Below are positions 52,599 through 62,618 of a stretch of DNA of 64,000 nt, piece by piece. The position numbers and the translations under genes were made by a program. The stretch's first letter is position 1. The number at the start of each line of letters is the position of its first letter. Location of the stretch: positions 5,215,719 through 5,279,718 of the forward strand of contig NC_091391.1 in the NCBI RefSeq assembly GCF_038502225.1, read 5' to 3'. This DNA is from Cherax quadricarinatus. Taxonomy: Eukaryota; Arthropoda; Malacostraca; Decapoda; Parastacidae. A model generated the notes under the pieces. That model was not told the DNA's origin. It made no database searches and saw only the letters and a list, made by a program, of their open reading frames with translations.

Positions 52599-52966
52599 GA
52601 ACGTGTTTAGTGACTGTACATATGTATATATATTATGGAACAATAGTAATAAACATTGTTTTGTATTGTTTGTTTGTGTAAACAAAGTGTTTACACAAAC
52701 TAATAGTGATAAAGTTTGTTCTGTTATTGTGTTGTAAATAATGAGTGTATATTTGAACAATGCACCTTACATTGGTCTCACAGGCCACATAAGTTACCTG
52801 GAACAGAAAAATATTGAAAAATGCAAGAAACCTTTGAATTAGAGTAAATAAAAGAATACCGGGTGGGCGGCGGTCGCCGCTGTTGCCGTACGCACGTCAC
52901 TTTCTGCAAACTTTGCGGCTCTATATCTCGGTAAGTACTGATGGCAAAAATTTTTTTTAGGCTTAA
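52599..52966. other. 3' non-coding part of piggyBac
   Basis: Contains an inverted repeat around gtttgtgtaaacaaagtgtttacacaaac (52668-52700). No gene. Confidence 0.5.
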
Positions 52967-54022
52967 CACTTTCAGGGTCCAAGGCCCAAATCTGGAGTCA
53001 CGCACCGGTGTCCAAGAATTTAAAAAAAAAAAAAAATTATTTTTTCTTATGAAATCGTAGATAATCTTTTTGTGAAGGTAATAAAACAAAAAGTACGAAA
53101 TTTGGTGGAAAATTGACGAAATTATGCTCTCGCGAATTTTGATGTGTCAGCGATATTTACGAATCGGCGATTTTGCCAACTTTGACTCCCATTTTAGGCC
53201 AATTACATTATTCCAATCAACCAAATTCTTAGCTATTTCACTAGTATTACTTCTATTCTATCGATTGAGCACAAGAAATCGCCAAGTCAACTGTTTCAAC
53301 TACAAAATAAAGTGATCGGAAATTGTTAATTTGGCCAATTTAACACAAAGTTCAAAATATTCCAATTTCAAAATAGGGTCCAGAATGAACAATGTAGGCA
53401 TTCCTGGGACTAAACTAACATTTCCTCTGTTCATTAGTTATGTTTTGAGGCTTTACAAATAAATTCCATTTTGATTTTTTATTCACACCAAAAAATAGAA
53501 GATTTACTGTTATGCAATACTGTAATAATTGTATAAATATCATCACCATATTTGTGAATGTATATTAGACCCACCAGCTGACGTGTATTAGACGTGTGAG
53601 GTCGTTTGTTTACTCTTGAATATCGGCAAAAATTTAACATTTCTGCTACTTTGAGCTCAGTTTCAAGCCATTTCCAGTGCTAAAACCAATCAAAATCATC
53701 TCTATTTCTGTAATACGTCTTCCATTCTATCAAATGAGACCAAGAAATCGCAAATATAACTATAAAAAACATACGAAAAAACACTGCAAAGTTGCTGTTT
53801 TAATAGAAAAATCATGATTTCATTTTTTTTTCTCTCATTATACACAGTGTGCTGCAGGATCTGTTTTATGTGGTGCACACATACCACATAGATGTATTCT
53901 CTCATATCTAGGCCCAAATGTACCACTCACAGTTTATCAGAGTGAGCTGAGCTCATGGCGTAGATCTACGGTTTGGACCCTGAACGTAAAGCCGTAGATC
54001 TACGGGACGGACCCTGAAAGGG
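52967..54022. mobile_element. TTAA-flanked MITE inside piggyBac
   Basis: TTAA at 52963-52966 and 54023-54026. Left end cactttcagggtcc, right end ggaccctgaaaggg. The right end repeats the palindrome cgtagatctacg twice, as in the small TTAA MITEs at 25263 and 25751. 1056 bp, AT-rich, no credible gene. Confidence 0.8.
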
Positions 54023-54420
54023 TTAAAACACTACTAAAAATATTCCTAACATTTTCATAAGAAAAAATATTTTTTTTTTTTCGAATATTTGGCGACATAG
54101 AATGACAGTTTCAGAGAGGGGCCTGAAACAGTCAAAGGGTTAAGCAAAATTAAGGTTTTTTGGGGCCACGATAAACCATGGATAACTGAAACTGTGGATA
54201 CCAAATCCGTGGATACGGGGGACCTACTGTATTGGTCGTCTCCCACCAAGGCAGGGTGACCTAAAAAGAAACACTTTCACCATCATTCACACTACCACTC
54301 TCTTGCCAGAGGTGTGCAGATATGACAATTTGCTTTTAATAATCCATACAGGAGAATGGGGTTACTAGCCCATTTCTCCATCTTTACCAAATAAATAAAA
54401 GTTCACTACGTGCATGAAAT

Positions 54421-54850
54421 AAACGTATACAAAAACACAATACATATTATAATAAAGGTTAAAATTCAGTCAAATTGTATGGGTTAACACTCATGATGGT
54501 CCTTGTGGCAGCACGAGAAGAAAACGTTGACCCTGTGTAGCCTCTCCTGTGTAAGACTGAGAATAATGTAGAAAATACAAATGTTTCACTCTCCCATACT
54601 TACATAAGAACATAAGAAAGAAGGAACACTGTAGCAGGCCTACTGACCCATGCGAAGCAGGTCCATGTTACCCTCTGGCTCAGCGCAATGACCCACCTAG
54701 TCAGGTCACTTCCACTTAAGGAAGCTTTCACTCTCCCATACTTTCTAATCTTCTAAAAATTAATATGAGCCATCATTAACTTTGCACTTTGTAACTACTG
54801 AATTTCACATCCTACATTGATTTCCATACAGTTTTCAAAAATAAATTATG
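54421..54850. repeat. Dispersed repeat fragment at 54600-54725
   Basis: acataagaacataagaaaga, aggcctactgacccatgcga and acctagtcaggtcactt form a block that I associate with another decapod retroelement 3' region. Otherwise AT-rich. Confidence 0.4.
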
Positions 54851-54854
54851 TTCA

Positions 54855-55979
54855 TATTTTATTTTTTCAACAATCTGGCCATATCCCACCAAGGCAGGGT
54901 GGCCCAAAAAGGAAAACAAAAGTTTCTCTTTTTAAATTTAGTATTTTATACAGAAGAAGGGGTTACTAGCCCCTTGCTCCCGGCATTTTAGTCGCCTCTT
55001 ACAACACACATGGCTTACGGAGGAAGAATTTTGTTCCACTTCCCCATGGAGATAAGAGGAAATAAACAAGAACAAGAACTAGTAAGAAAATAGAAGAAAA
55101 CCCAGAGGGGTGTGTATATATATATGCTTGTACATGTATGTGTAGTGTGACCTAAGTGTAAGTAGAAGTAGCAAGACATACCTGAAATCTTGCATGTTTA
55201 TGAGACAGAAAAAAGGACACCAGCAGTCCTACCATCATGTAAAATAATTACAGGCTTTCGTTTTACACTCACTTGGCAGGACAATAGTACGTACCTCCCT
55301 GGGTGGTTGTTGTCTACCAACCTACTACCACAGGACGGTAGTACCTCCCTGGGTGGTTGCTGTCTACCAACCTACTACCACAGGATGGTAGTACCTCCCT
55401 GGGTGGTTGCTGTCTACCAACCTACTACCACAGGATGGTAGTACCTCCCTGGGTGGTTGCTGTCTACCAACCTACTACCACAGGATGGTAGTACCTCCCT
55501 GGGTGGTTGTTGTCTACCAACCTACTACCACAGGACGGTAGTACCTCCCTGGGTGGTTGCTGTCTACCAACCTACTACCACAGGACGGTAGTACCTCCCT
55601 GGGTGGTTGCTGTCTACCAACCTACTACCAAAGGATGGTAGTACCTCCCTGGGTGGTTGCTGTCTACCAACCTACTACCACAGGATGGTAGTACCTCCCT
55701 GGGTGGTTGCTGTCTACCAACCTACTACCACAGGACGGTAGTACCTCCCTGGGTGGTTGCTGTCTACGAGCCTACTACCACAGGATGGTAGTACCTCCCT
55801 GGGTGGTTGCTGTCTACCAACCTACTACCACAGGATGGTAGTACCTCCCTGGGTGGTTGCTGTCTACCAACCTACTACCACAGGATGGTAGTACCTCCCT
55901 GGGTGGTTGTTGTCTACCAACCTACTACCACAGGATGGTAGTACCTCCCTGGGTGGTTGCTGTCTACCAACCTACTACC
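54855..55979 (-). mobile_element. RTE-like 3' UTR with a 50-bp tandem array
   Basis: The minus-strand RTE end is at about 54880 (cccaccaaggcagggtggcc). At 55283-55979 a 50-bp unit (ggtagtacctccctgggtgg, ttgctgtctaccaacctact, accacaggat) is repeated about 14 times. The same segment occurs once to twice at 61510-61600 in another RTE copy. Confidence 0.85.
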
Positions 55980-56059
55980 TATATGTTTATATTTATTAAC
56001 ACTTAATATTTATTTTATGTACCTTATCATATAGAAAATTCATCAAACAAAATTTTATA

Positions 56060-56230
56060 ATAACCACACAACCAATCGGGTTGAAACCCATGGAAATTGA
56101 GTCATAAAACTCCAGGTCAGTGTGTATGTTTTACGAACCACTCGCCACAGTTTCAAATGCCACCCGTTCCATGGTTTATTTACAATTGTGGTATCACGGT
56201 TACGTGGGTTGAAATTTCACACTGTAATGC
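56060..56230 (+). mobile_element. SINE-3 fragment
   Basis: aactccaggtcagtgtgtat, a box-B-like acagtttcaaatgcc and cacccgttccatggttta, as at 24790 and 28888. Confidence 0.5.
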
Positions 56231-56248
56231 ATTTCAAGGCAGAAAATA

Positions 56249-56335
56249 CAGTAAGCCCTTGACTTCTGTATTGTGTATATTATTATTATACACAATTCAG
56301 GTCCCCAATGCACTTGTAAGTCAAGGATTTCCTGT
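56249..56335. mobile_element. MITE, 'GTAAGCCCT' family, copy 2
   Basis: TA at 56247-56248 and 56336-56337. Ends cagtaagcccttgacttctg and aagtcaaggatttcctg. 87 bp. It lies just downstream (minus strand) of the last RING exon. Confidence 0.65.
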
Positions 56336-56368
56336 AGAGCAAACTATTCAACACTACTTACCACAGGG

Positions 56369-56483
56369 TCATGTGACTTCCTCCTCAGTATTAGACTTCT
56401 GATCTACTTCTCTTCTCTCTTCAATGTGTCGTCGACACATGGGGCAATAATCTAATTGTAGAGCACACCTGTTGCAGAACCCT
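56369..56483 (-). CDS. RING-finger gene, last coding exon (second half of C3HC4)
   Basis: Minus-strand exon after an acceptor (tttccctcatacag, ending at 56484). Its first base completes an Arg codon split with the exon at 60025-60129; 37 codons follow to TGA 56369-56371. It contains GFCNRCALQLDYCPMCRRHI, the last four Cys of the RING, and an acidic tail ending NTEEEVT. Joined to the upstream exon the zinc ligands read C-x2-C-x11-C-x1-H-x3-C-x2-C-x6-C-x2-C, a complete C3HC4 RING, the zinc-binding E2-docking domain of ubiquitin ligases. A strong donor (gtaagt, from 56361) lies seven bases after the stop. The gene name cannot be decided from this C-terminus alone. Confidence 0.8.
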
Positions 56484-56497
56484 CTGTATGAGGGAAA

Positions 56498-56692
56498 TAA
56501 AATTTGTAATATTGTTGGTAGAATTACCGATAATATGTTAGGTAATAGGACACAAGTGCAACTAATACGATATTTCATTGTGGCGTTGTTTCAGTCTTCA
56601 GGAGCTTTGTCAAGCTTAAAGCTCATGGAGAGTGAAATGTTGCCACAAGAAAATGCCACATTAGTTGCACATGTGGCCTTTTACCAAACAAA
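56498..56692 (-). mobile_element. Hairpin retroelement, 'ACACAAGTGCA' family, copy 4
   Basis: The minus strand ends with tggtagaattaccgat in plus reading; arms are ggacacaagtgcaactaat / attagttgcacatgtggcc. Inner arms surround aggagctttgtcaagc. Confidence 0.65.
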
Positions 56693-56742
56693 ATAATATT
56701 TATACTTGATAATACAAGGACAAAAGTAGGAATACCAGAGTA

Positions 56743-56946
56743 CAGTGGACCCCCGGTTAACGATATTTTTTTCATTCCAGAAGTATGTTCAGGTGCCAGT
56801 ACTGACCGAATTTGTTCCCATAAGGAATATTGTGAAGTAGATTAGTCCATTTCAGACCCCTAAACATACACGTACAAACACACTTACATAAATACACTTA
56901 CATAATTGGTCGCATTGGGAGCTGATCGTTATGCGGGGGTCCACTG
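56743..56946. mobile_element. MITE, 'CAGTGGACCCCCGG' family, full copy 2
   Basis: TA at 56741-56742 and 56947-56948. Ends cagtggacccccggttaacg and gcgggggtccactg; interior is the reverse orientation of 49216-49418. 204 bp. Confidence 0.85.
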
Positions 56947-56961
56947 TATAGTGGTACCAAC

Positions 56962-58900
56962 TTTTTTTTTTTATGGGTGTGAGGCATGAGATTTAAACAT
57001 TGCAGTGAGCAGGAGGCTGGAAGAAGAGATGTTATGTCTGGAAGCAATGTGTGGTGTGAATATTATGCAAAGAAGTTGGAGCATAGAAATTTAGAAAGGA
57101 TGAAGAGGGAAAGGATATGTTTTCTTGGGTGAAAGGAGAGGCAAGGGACATACCAGAACTGTAGGAAGGAGGACAAAAAGGAGGTGTTAAGTGCTAGAGA
57201 CTTGAGCATCCAGCAGGATTGTGCAAGCATGTCTGATAAGAGTGAGTGGAGACCTCTGGTTTTTAATACGTGATGTACTGTTGGAGTGTGAGAAAGATAA
57301 AATTTATGATAGGGGTTCAGGATAAACTGGTCAGCCAGACTTGAGTCCTGGAGGTGGGAAGTACAGTGCCTGTACTCTGAAGGATGAGTGAGGATGTTAC
57401 AGTTCTGGAGGTGGGAAGTACAGTACCTGTACTCTGAAGGATGAGTGAGGATGTTACAGTTCTGGAGGTGGGAAGTACAGTACCTGTACTCTGAAGGATG
57501 AGTGAGGATGTTACAGTTCTGGAGGTGGGAAGTACAGTACCTGTACTCTGAAGGATGAGTGAGGATGTTACAGTCCTGGAGGTGGGAAGTACAGTGCCTG
57601 TACTCTGAAGGATGAGTGAGGATGTTACAGTTCTGGAGGTGGGAAGTACAGTACCTGTACTCTGAAGGATGAGTGAGGATGTTACAGTTCTGGAGGTGGG
57701 AAGTACAGTACCTGTACTCTGAAGGATGAGTGAGGATGTTACAGTTCTGGAGGTGGGAAGTACAGTACCTGTACTCTGAAGGATGAGTGAGGATGTTACA
57801 GTTCTGGAGGTGGGAAGTACAGTACCTGTACTCTGAAGGATGAGTGAGGATGTTACAGTTCTGGAGGTGGGAAGTACAGTACCTGTACTCTGAAGGATGA
57901 GTGAGGATGTTACAGTTCTGGAGGTGGGAAGTACAGTACCTGTACTCTGAAGGATGAGTGAGGATGTTACAGTTCTGGAGGTGGGAAGTACAGTACCTGT
58001 ACTCTGAAGGATGAGTGAGGATGTTACAGTTCTGGAGGTGGGAAGTACAGTACCTGTACTCTGAAGGATGAGTGAGGATGTTACAGTTCTGGAGGTGGGA
58101 AGTACAGTACCTGTACTCTGAAGGATGAGTGAGGATGTTACAGTTCTGGAGGTGGGAAGTACAGTACCTGTACTCTGAAGGATGAGTGAGGATGTTACAG
58201 TTCTGGAGGTGGGAAGTACAGTACCTGTACTCTGAAGGATGAGTGAGGATGTTACAGTTCTGGAGGTGGGAAGTACAGTACCTGTACTCTGAAGGATGAG
58301 TGAGGATGTTACAGTTCTGGAGGTGGGAAGTACAGTAACTGTACTCTGAAGGATGAGTGAGGATGTTACAGTTCTGGAGGTGGGAAGTACAGTGCCTGTA
58401 CTCTGAAGGATGAGTGAGGATGTTACAGTTCTGGAGGTGGGAAGTACAGTACCTGTACTCTGAAGGATGAGTGAGGATGTTACAGTTCTGGAGGTGGGAA
58501 GTACAGTACCTGTACTCTGAAGGATGAGTGAGGATGTTACAGTTCTGGAGGTGGGAAGTACAGTACCTGTACTCTGAAGGATGAGTGAGGATGTTACAGT
58601 TCTGTAGGTGGGAAGTACAGTACCTGTACTCTGAAGGATGAGTGAGGATGTTACAGTTCTGGAGGTGGGAAGTACAGTACCTGTACTCTGAAGGATGAGT
58701 GAGGATGTTACAGTTCTGGAGGTGGGAAGTACAGTACCTGTACTCTGAAGGATGAGTGAGGATGTTACAGTTCAGAAGGCCATATGAAGTGAGATGTCAA
58801 TGTACTTCTGACATAAGAGATATTGAATAATGATGGTGAACATTTTCATGGTTAGGTCACCTGACCTCAGCAGTAGATGGCCTCAGGAAGAAAGAGGGGG
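56962..58900 (+). mobile_element. RTE-like LINE 3' part with a 57-bp array
   Basis: 56962-57110 encodes a degenerate RTE RT C-terminus (plus strand, SRRLEEEMLCLEAMCGVNIM). The 3' UTR follows (gccagacttgagtcctggag). From 57346 to about 58770 a 57-bp unit (ctggaggtgggaagtacagt, acctgtactctgaaggatga, gtgaggatgttacagtt) repeats about 25 times. Confidence 0.85.
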
Positions 58901-58989
58901 AGAAGAAGCAGATAGATGGAGGAGAGAAGGTAGCCATAGTAGGAGTTAATTTTTAAGATTAAAGAAAGTATTCCATAATGATTATAAAG

Positions 58990-59410
58990 GACAAAAAGTT
59001 ACAATACCGTGACTGGTACAATACCGTGACTGGTACAATACTGTGACTGGTACAATACCCTGACTGGTACAATACTGTGACTGGTACAATACCCTGACTG
59101 GTACAATACCGTGACTGGTACAATACCCTGACTGGTACAATACCCTGACTGGTACAATACCCTGACTGGTACAATACCCTGACTGGTACAATACCCTGAC
59201 TGGTACAATACCCTGACTGGTACAATACCCTGACTGGCACAATACCCTGACTGGCACAATACCGTGAGATACAGTGAGCACAATAGACTGGCACAATAGA
59301 GCACAATACCGTGAGCACAATACCGGACTGGAGTGAGCACAATACAGTGACTGGCACAATACCGTGACTGGTACAATACCGTGACTGGTACAATACCGTG
59401 ACTGGTACAA
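58990..59410. repeat. 17-bp tandem array
   Basis: About 20 units of acaataccgtgactggt, mainly with accg/accc variation; degenerate at 59265-59340. The unit is the complement of the segment 5446-5462 next to the family-1 hairpin element. Confidence 0.9.
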
Positions 59411-59965
59411 CACACATACATGACGTTTCAGTCCAACTTCGACCATTTACACACATACATGACGTTTCAAACTTCGTATACATGACTCAGTAACTTCGAC
59501 CATTTACACACATACATGATCAAACTTCGACCATTTACAACATAAAAGTCCAACTTCGACCACTTACACACATACATGACGTTTCAGTCCATCGACCATT
59601 TACACACATACTGACGTTTCAGTACGACCACTTACACACATACATGACGTTTCAGTCACTTCGACCATTTACACACATACATGACGTTTCAGTCCAACTT
59701 CGACCATTTACACACATACATGACGTTTCAGTCCAACTTCGACCATTTACACACATACATGACGTTTCAGTCCAACTTCGACCATTTACACACATACATG
59801 ACGTTTCAGTCCAACTTCGACCATTTACACACATACATGACGTTTCAGTCCAACTTCGACCATTTACACACATACATGACGTTTCAGTCCAACTTCGGCC
59901 CAAGTAGGAACATGTCGACATAAGCTTCTCTCCTATGTGCGAGTTATTTGTGTATAATGACCATA
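59411..59965. repeat. 39-bp tandem array from a hairpin-element arm
   Basis: Units of atgacgtttcagtccaactt + cgaccatttacacacatac; perfect at about 59645-59895 and degenerate before. The array ends in agcttctctcctatgtgcga + gttatttgtgta, the distal part of the family-1 hairpin arm (5409-5441). Confidence 0.9.
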
Positions 59966-60024
59966 AACACACTAAAGCACAGTGACTTTTGTTATCTTTT
60001 GGAATGTGTGTTTTACGTCATTAC

Positions 60025-60129
60025 CTGTGTGCGCACGGAAGGAGGGTAATCGCAGCACTCTCATCAAAACAGAGAGTACACGCTCCTTCTTCAACGCTCA
60101 TCGCTCGCAGCTTCTGCAGTTGGATATGT
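60025..60129 (-). CDS. RING-finger gene, penultimate exon (first half of C3HC4)
   Basis: Minus-strand exon of 105 bases between an acceptor (catattttacag, ending at 60130) and a donor (gtaatg, from 60024). After one base completing a split codon it encodes 34 residues: HIQLQKLRAMSVEEGACTLC, then FDESAAITLLPCAH, then two bases of a split Arg codon. CTLC and PCAH supply the first four zinc ligands. Phase fits the exon at 56483 exactly. The short helical segment before the RING is common in single-RING E3 ligases. Upstream exons are not identified before the window ends. Confidence 0.8.
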
Positions 60130-60744
60130 CTGTAAAATATGTAAACGCTAAAGGCCATCATTAAAAAATAAAATCGTCTTGAGGTTTGCCTTCCCCAAGG
60201 AGAATAATAATATAGTTATAACAATTATTTTTATATGCAATTTTTTGTTATTGCATCAAAATTAACAGAGTATCACCTTGCTCAAATTTAAGCAATAAAA
60301 ATCAATTCACTGAACCAATCTAGACAAAATAATAAAAGAGTTTCAAAACGTATTATTATTGTTATTACTATTATTATTCTTTTTATTTAACACAACATTC
60401 TCCAGGGACGCTGTAAGTTAGGATTTAGTGCCTCTCGATTATAATAAAATAATAAACATCGAAGCAATCTTTCACTATTTTGCTTGGGGTAACAAATCTT
60501 CATGTGATCTCACAGTACATGTAGATCTACAATAGTACTCTAAAATCAATCATAACACAGCAAATGGCTGCCACAAGAATTGTCTGACACTAGTGATACA
60601 AGGACTACACATACACACCATTATACAAAAAATACACCTACCCAGCATAGACATTTCACACAACATATTGTGTATCTACCTCAGCAATGCTGAATATAAT
60701 TCCACTTTTTTTTTCAAAGTCCTTTTTTCACAAATACAGAGTGC
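60130..60744. other. Upstream intron sequence, no gene recognised
   Basis: AT-rich. A SINE-2-like tail (taggatttagtgcctctcga + ttataataaaa) is at 60412-60450. Confidence 0.4.
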
Positions 60745-61082
60745 ACTCTTTCTTCTTTCAACGCACTGGCCATATCCCACTGAGGCAGGGTGACCCAAAA
60801 AGAAAAAAGAAAGCTTCTCTTCTTAACTTTAGTAATGTATACAAGAGAAGGGGTTACTAGCACCTAGCTCCTGGCATGTCAGTCGCCTCTTACGACACAC
60901 ATGGCTTATGGAGGAAGAATTCTGCTCCACTTCCCTATGGAAATAAGAAGAAATAAACAGGAACAAGAACTAGTAAGAAAACAAGAAAACCCAGATGGGT
61001 GTGTATATATATGCTTGTACATGCATGTGTAGTGTGATCTAAGTGTAAGTAGTAGTAGCAAGACGTAACTGAAATCTTGCAT
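60745..61082 (-). mobile_element. RTE-like 3' UTR, minus strand, copy 1 of an adjacent pair
   Basis: ggccatatcccactgaggca + gggtgaccc at 60768-60793, gtcgcctcttacgacacaca, and a variant of the 3' UTR seen at 54855-55280. Confidence 0.75.
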
Positions 61083-61610
61083 ATTTCTTCTTTTCTTCTT
61101 TCAACAAACTGGCCGTATCCCACCAAGGCGGGGTGGCCCAAAAAGAAAATCAAAAATTTATCTTTTCGAATTTAGTAATTTATACAGGAGAAGGGGTTAC
61201 TAGCCCCTTTCTCCTGGCATTTTAGTTGCCTCTTACAACACGCATGGCTTACGGAGGAAGAATTCTTTTCCACTTCCCCATGGAGATAAGAGGAAATAAA
61301 CAAGAACAAGAACTAGAAAGAAAATAGCAGAAAACCCAGAGGGGCATGTATATATGTGCTTGTACATGTATGTGTAGTGTGACCTAAGTGTAAGTAGAAG
61401 TAGCAAGACATACCTGAAATCTTGAATGTTCATGAGACAGAAAAAAAAGACACCAGCAATCCTACCATCATGTAAAAAAATTCCAGGTTTCCGTTTTACA
61501 CTCACTTGGCAGGACGGTAGTACCTCCCTGGGTGGTTGCTCTCTACCAACCTACTACCACAGGATGATAGTACCTCTCTGTATGGTTGCTGTCTATATGC
61601 TCTCTGCCAA
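61083..61610 (-). mobile_element. RTE-like 3' UTR, minus strand, copy 2
   Basis: Starts cttctttcaacaaactggcc at 61096 and repeats the order of copy 1, then continues through the segment that forms the 50-bp array at 55283 (here 1.5-2 units, 61510-61605). Confidence 0.75.
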
Positions 61611-62035
61611 TCCCTGGGCACCCACCAACCACTCCAACACAATATTTCCCCCTACTTTTAACATCTGTCATGATCCCATCAGTTCCAGCTGCTTTACCCC
61701 CTTTCATTCTACGTAATGCCTCACGTACCTCCCCCACACTTACATTCTGCTCTTCTTCACTCCTAAAAGATGGTATACCTCCCTGGCCAGTGCATGAAAT
61801 TACCGTCTCCCTTTCTTCATCAACATTTAAAAGTTCCTCAAAATATTCTTGCCATCTACCCAATACCTCCATCTCCTCATCTACTAACTCCACTACTCTG
61901 TTTTTAACTGATAAATCCATTCGTTCTCTAGGCTTTCTTCGAGTCGAGTCTTGTTTAACTCACTCCAAAATTTTTTCTTGTTTTCATTAAATTTTCTTGC
62001 CTCTCCCACTCTTTCATCCACTCATGAACTTTATA
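61600..62035 (-). pseudogene. RTE ORF, linker and start of RT, joined to a 3' UTR
   Basis: The minus-strand frame from 61920 reads RVVELVDEEMEVLGRWQEYF + EELLNVDEE, VSVGEVREALRRMKGGKAAG + TDGI, typical of the RTE-clade RT N-terminus. Upstream (61921-62035) is more linker in broken frames. It passes at about 61620 directly into 3' UTR sequence, so the RT catalytic core has been deleted. Confidence 0.8.
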
Positions 62036-62615
62036 TTTAATATCACACTAATTTCTTCCTTAGACTCAAATTTTTACATTAGAACCAGATTCTCTGTACT
62101 CGAACTTTTAATTTAATTTTTACAGGACCTACCTGAAGATATTTTAAACATCAACAAACTACAGCAGCAGCTGAATTACTTCCAATTTGCTCTTTCTACT
62201 ATGTTATCAAAATTTTTGCATTTTCTTTTATATTTTGAAGTGGATATTTCTGGCTTGTCAGTAATTTTGTCAATAAGCTGTTGACAGTTACCACAATCTG
62301 GTTATGACTATAAAGTCCACAGTGTGGGTGAATTATTATTATTATAATCAAAAAGAAGCGCTAAGCCACAAGGACTATACAGCAGTGTGGGTGAAACAGT
62401 CGGCACTTTATACCATTTATCTGCATCGGGTAACAGTGTCATGGAGAGGAAAGAGTTGTAACATACAATACTGCCAACTGTAATTATCTATTTGTAGCTA
62501 CAAGAGCAGAGTTATGTTCATGTTTTTCCATCTTTAATAATTTGTTATCATGAAGTTATAAAATTTCCAATGGTTGAAGTACTTATTGTATCCTCTTATA
62601 ATTTAATTCATTCAT
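62036..62615. other. Largely unique AT-rich region
   Basis: Includes a SINE-2-like tail at 62336-62385 (ttataatcaaaaagaagcgc + taagccacaagg). A plus-strand acceptor-like site at about 62124 precedes a 50-codon open stretch, which is too weak to call. Confidence 0.4.
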
Positions 62616-62618
62616 CTA

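Larger units (their letters stand above)
50085..54139 (+). mobile_element. piggyBac-type DNA transposon
   Basis: TTAA at 50081-50084 and 54140-54143. The ends are CCCTTTGACTGTTTC and its complement GAAACAGTCAAAGGG. Near the left end is gacgtataaatacgtc with a second related palindrome. It contains a broken transposase gene (50301-52598) and a nested TTAA MITE (52967-54022). 4055 bp. Confidence 0.9.
49836..54229. mobile_element. MITE, 'CAGTAGGTCCCCCGTATCC' family, split by piggyBac
   Basis: Starts cagcagtcgccccgtatccg and ends ggatacgggggacctactg, with TA outside both ends (49834-49835, 54230-54231). Without the piggyBac insert it would be about 335 bp. Confidence 0.8.
49812..54420 (-). mobile_element. 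RTE-like 3' end, outermost layer of a four-level nest
   Basis: ttattttttctttcaaca at 49816-49833 is continued at 54232 by ttggtcgtctcccaccaagg + cagggtgacc, giving a normal RTE end if the intervening MITE is removed. Confidence 0.75.
56484..60024 (-). other. Intron of the RING-finger gene
   Basis: A 3541-bp minus-strand intron with GT (gtaatg, read from 60024) and AG (acag at 56487-56484) ends. It holds a hairpin element, a MITE, an RTE fragment with the 57-bp array, and the 17- and 39-bp arrays. Confidence 0.75.

Noticed and set aside
58959..59972. Open frames with QSRYCTSHGIVPV or WTETSCMCVNGRS repeats
   Set aside because: Shadows of the 17-bp and 39-bp arrays; the 39-bp period is divisible by three.
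62104..62290. Plus-strand exon with acceptor at about 62124 (DLPEDILNINKLQQQLNYFQ)
   Set aside because: The acceptor is reasonable, but the frame soon becomes AT-biased hydrophobic sequence with no donor or recognised domain; also read on the minus strand it has stops in all frames. Not enough to call.
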